Shown: in pieces, positions 61,401 to 64,000 of the stretch | Numbering within the stretch: the first letter of the stretch is position 1 | How the letters are laid out: every line of letters starts with the position of its first letter | NCBI RefSeq assembly: GCF_910596095.1 | Contig: NC_056553.1 | Span: 15,113,291-15,177,290 of the forward strand | From: Thunnus maccoyii | Taxonomy: Eukaryota; Chordata; Actinopteri; Scombriformes; Scombridae | Reading direction: 5' to 3' | Length of the DNA: 64,000 nt | The notes under the pieces: generated by a model | The model's input: the letters and a program-made list of their open reading frames with translations, nothing else | Databases searched by the model: none | Told to the model about the DNA's origin: nothing | Position numbers and translations under genes: made by a program

Positions 61401-63076
61401 TCGATCTCTTCCAAAGTGAAAGTTCCTTCTTTGTTTGTTTCCCCAGTGTTTCCTTGAGCAGCTGCAGAAAATGGTTTGGTACTAAAAAGACAGTGACCTT
61501 CGGAGATATCCACTTAACTCAGGCTACGGAAGCCTCATACTAGATACATTTTGGAAAGAAATTGGAGAAATTAATAGTACAATTGAAGATCATATTAAGG
61601 AACAATTCGAACACTTGGAGTGAGTTCAAATGGAAAGTTATAACAAGATACTTTTGAACTTCACTTATAACAAAGTGGAGCCAGACCAGCTCAGACATGT
61701 CCTGGATAAAATGTGGAGCGGGCACTGGCAACCACACTCATGTTTATTTGGTCATGTCGAAAAAAAACTATGTAAACAAAGTGATGAAAAGCGAAACTGC
61801 ATCAACACTGTACCGTATTGTAAGGAAGTAGAAATAAAAGATGGAGCTTCATTTTCTCGAGAACAACTTTTGGGTCTTGAATCCTTTCATCAAATCATTT
61901 TTGGAGGTTGTATAGTCTTGCCATTACACGCTGTTTTCCAGTGTTTCCTACACATTTTCCTGTTATACCTGTTTGCAAGTCTAGTTTTTCTTTGTGATTC
62001 TAGATATATTTTTAAGGTATAATCTATACTTTGGTTAGAGGTTACTAGTTATTTTCTAGCTGTATTTTATGCATCCAGTGCTTGATAAAGGCTCTAATGA
62101 CATAAATACCCATTACACTCAAAGTAGTGCAATCAAAGATCATATCAAGATTCACTCTCTAGAAAATCATTGCTGGGCTCTAAGTTCCAGCCCAAATTTG
62201 GAGATAGTTAATTTGCTGTAATTCCACTTCTCCCTCCAGAGTTGGACATCTTTGGCATCATCCTGTACTCAGTGCTCACCTTCATGGCGGCCGTGTCCAT
62301 GCTGGTCTTCATCGAGGAATGTATCTACATCTATAGGAAAGTGCCGTCCAATAAGAAGAGTGTCATCATCTGGGTGAATGGAGCTGCGCCGGTAAGATTA
62401 ACACGCTTCTGGGAGGGATTTTTAAAGAGCATTTGAAGAAAAAAGGTGAACATTACGCAGAAAGATTGATATTGTTCGGCCATTTCACAGCAAAATGCAC
62501 AGAGAGGAATGTTCTACACGGCTCTTTCTCCTCTCTTTTTCAGGTGATTGGCACCATGTCCTGTCTGGGGATGTGGATCCCCAGAGCCACCATGTTTACT
62601 GATATGACCTCAGCCTGGTGAGTTTCTCTTTCTCTGACTCACCTTCCATCTCTTAGCATGCTTTGTGTTTATTCACTCACACAGCCCCTCAGCGCAAAAT
62701 CACAGAGAGGAAATTTGAACTCCATAACCCCCTGAAAGTTTTACAGAAAACAGTGATGCTGTTGTGTAATGTGCGTGTGGAAGTTATTTCATTTTCTTTA
62801 TCACTCATCTCTTTTAATTCCTTTGTGTTCTCCTCCGTGTGCTGATTTCCTGTCTTAATACTTCTTTCATTCCTCCTGCATCCCTTACATTCACTTCTTA
62901 TTGCCATGTCTCTGTAGCTACTTTGCCGTCGTGGTGTTCAAGTTCTTGATCATGATGCTGGAGGAGGTGGGGGGCGACGAGGCATTCCTGCGGCGAGCGG
63001 CGAAACACAAACTGAAGATCAGCACTGGGCCGTGCTGCTGCTGCTGCCTCTGTCTACCACACGTGACCATCACACG
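58490..63076 (+). CDS. slc51a: Organic solute transporter subunit alpha (N-terminal part)
   Basis: Seven-helix subunit that pairs with SLC51B to export bile acids and steroid conjugates across basolateral membranes. Exons in view: 58490-58562, 62240-62391, 62544-62617, 62918-63076. They give about 152 codons plus two bases with correct phases; the rest lies beyond the right edge. The first exon carries N-glycosylation sequons (NES, NRT) near the terminus, consistent with an extracellular N-terminus. Helix 1 covers about residues 27-49, helix 2 about 73-92 with the conserved LGMWIPR, and helix 3 about 99-116. The family's Cys-cluster GPCCCCCLCLP follows at 137-147. An ATG in good context precedes the conserved segment. 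Intron 1 is 3.7 kb and repeat-laden. Confidence 0.93.
59699..60069. mobile_element. Non-autonomous DNA element ('AGAGCTTGACCAATA' family)
   Basis: The left end AGAGCTTGACCAATAAATCA and the right end TACTGGTCGGGCAA are inverted relatives. The interior has GGCCAATATTAGC and GTCGGCCGATAAATATC blocks known from a common teleost repeat. It lies in slc51a intron 1. Confidence 0.6.
60745..60814. mobile_element. Palindromic Tc1/mariner-type MITE, 70 bp
   Basis: Starts TACAGTACCAGTCAAAG and ends ACTTTTAATTGGTACTGTA. The ends are inverted copies of each other and the middle is also self-complementary (ATTCTC/GAATGAGAAAG), so the whole unit forms one hairpin flanked by TA. It is a small deletion derivative of a widespread teleost hairpin family. 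Confidence 0.75.
61540..61900 (+). mobile_element. Decayed LINE (L1-like) ORF2 C-terminal fragment
   Basis: In one frame the sequence reads FKWKVITRYF and a few codons later TKWSQTSSDM..WIKCGAGTGNH, which resembles the tail of L1-like ORF2. The frame is interrupted. The boundaries and family are uncertain. Confidence 0.4.
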
Positions 63077-64000
63077 GTAAACACTTTAGTAAAGTATAGT
63101 CAGTTGATATCATTGTCTCATAAACTTTTATAATTTCTTTTTTTACTGCCTGGAGCGCTGAAATTAGCACATTGTGAACAGCCTCTAGAGAATACACAGT
63201 AGGAGCTTTTTTTTATTAGTTTTATAACAGCAGCAAGTATTTCTGGCATGCGGATTTAGATTCTCCTGTTATCTTTGGCAAGAGGGTTTTTTTTCATCAG
63301 ATTAAAAGGAAAAGTCTGTTGTCTCAAGGGCATTGAGGCTATAAAACTAGAACAACACACACATCCTACACAGTAGTGTGGAGTAAATACTAAGAAACAA
63401 ACATGTCTTTTTTCTTTTGCTGCTGACTGAAATTTTGTTTGTTTTTTATTTGAATTCAATTCAATTAAACAGCAAATAAGAAGAAATGATTCTCACACCT
63501 CAGCTGTGCTTAAAAAAAAAAGTGTTGTCAATGCATCAACTGTTCTTATTTAAAAGCAGCAATGAGCAGAGATGATTCCCAAAGGATCTGAAGGGATGTT
63601 TTGTATCCTACATTTGATGCTCTGTTGTCTTTAATGTTGATCAATCCCTTTATTACTGAGGCGGTGATTGAAACATCCTGTAATACTAATGAAGTACAGA
63701 TCCTGCACAGCTTCCATGACGGTTACTACTACCACATGTTGTTGGAAGGGCCAGGCAAGCACACGGGGGAACTTTGATGTAGTTTTTGGTCTGTTTGAAG
63801 ATTACATAAACTCGGGGATCCTCTGGAAATATGACATCGTGCTCACGCTAGAAGTACGCTTCGCAGAAGGCAGGTTAAACACACTCCCGGCCGTTCAACT
63901 CTTACAGGGTGGGGCCCAGTGTGTATCGTACCAGATTGTGCCCATCATGACCCCTTCTAGCTGAGTAAAGAACACTGACTCCACATTTACTGTTTACTTA
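63077..64000 (+). other. slc51a intron 4 to the right edge; no exon recognised
   Basis: I looked for the next transmembrane exon of slc51a (the human block around LGPFQYAFLK) and did not find it. A 98-codon open frame at 63668-63964 has no recognised family and is probably chance. Confidence 0.4.

Noticed and set aside
63668-63964. 98-codon frame near the right edge, considered as an slc51a exon
   Set aside because: It does not match the expected transmembrane sequence after the Cys-cluster and lacks suitable splice sites in phase.

Overview
This is an AT-rich, intron-containing vertebrate nuclear window. It is almost certainly from a ray-finned (probably percomorph) fish. The encoded proteins are close to human orthologues, the introns are compact, (CA)n/(GT)n microsatellites are frequent, and several repeat families typical of teleost genomes recur (hAT-like 'GGGCTGCAAC' elements, a TTAA-flanked MITE, a Tc1/mariner-type hairpin and truncated L1-like LINEs). 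I assembled gene models by eye from GT-AG splice sites, reading phase and remembered family sequences. No alignment was run.

Layout, left to right. (1) 815-14,640, minus strand: mtrr (methionine synthase reductase). Eleven coding exons and a probable 5' non-coding exon are visible; the last ~100 C-terminal residues lie beyond the left edge. (2) 15,002-20,109, plus: complete cct5 (TRiC/CCT epsilon), divergent from mtrr across a short shared promoter. (3) 20,827-22,358, minus: complete cmbl (carboxymethylenebutenolidase homologue), tail-to-tail with cct5. (4) 22.4-27.8 kb: repeat-rich spacer with one intact tRNA-Thr(AGT) gene on the minus strand. (5) 27,858-42,779, plus: complete marchf6 (MARCH-type ER E3 ligase), 25 coding exons, 916 aa. 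(6) 43,521-44,387, minus: intronless CDS of an arylamine N-acetyltransferase, tail-to-tail with marchf6. (7) 44.4-46.2 kb: LINE and DNA-element remnants. (8) 46,224-52,015, plus: complete zdhhc20 (DHHC palmitoyltransferase), 13 coding exons, 375 aa, with a long 3'UTR. (9) 55.6-58.5 kb: spacer with a cluster of nuclear-receptor-like sites. (10) 58,490 to the right edge, plus: first four coding exons of slc51a (organic solute transporter alpha).

The genes are ordinary housekeeping or metabolic genes and do not form one pathway. The cct5-cmbl-marchf6 order resembles the human 5p15 arrangement as I remember it; mtrr is also on 5p15 in human. zdhhc20 and slc51a come from elsewhere in the human map. 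I found no convincing new multigene system. The most useful oddities are regulatory or structural: a (TG)n tract between branch site and acceptor of marchf6 exon 2, an overlapping uORF at mtrr, a 36-nt zdhhc20 exon flanked by very pyrimidine-rich introns, an alternative zdhhc20 C-terminus, a ~1.1 kb inverted-repeat element carrying a nested LINE, and an HNF4-like site cluster upstream of slc51a.
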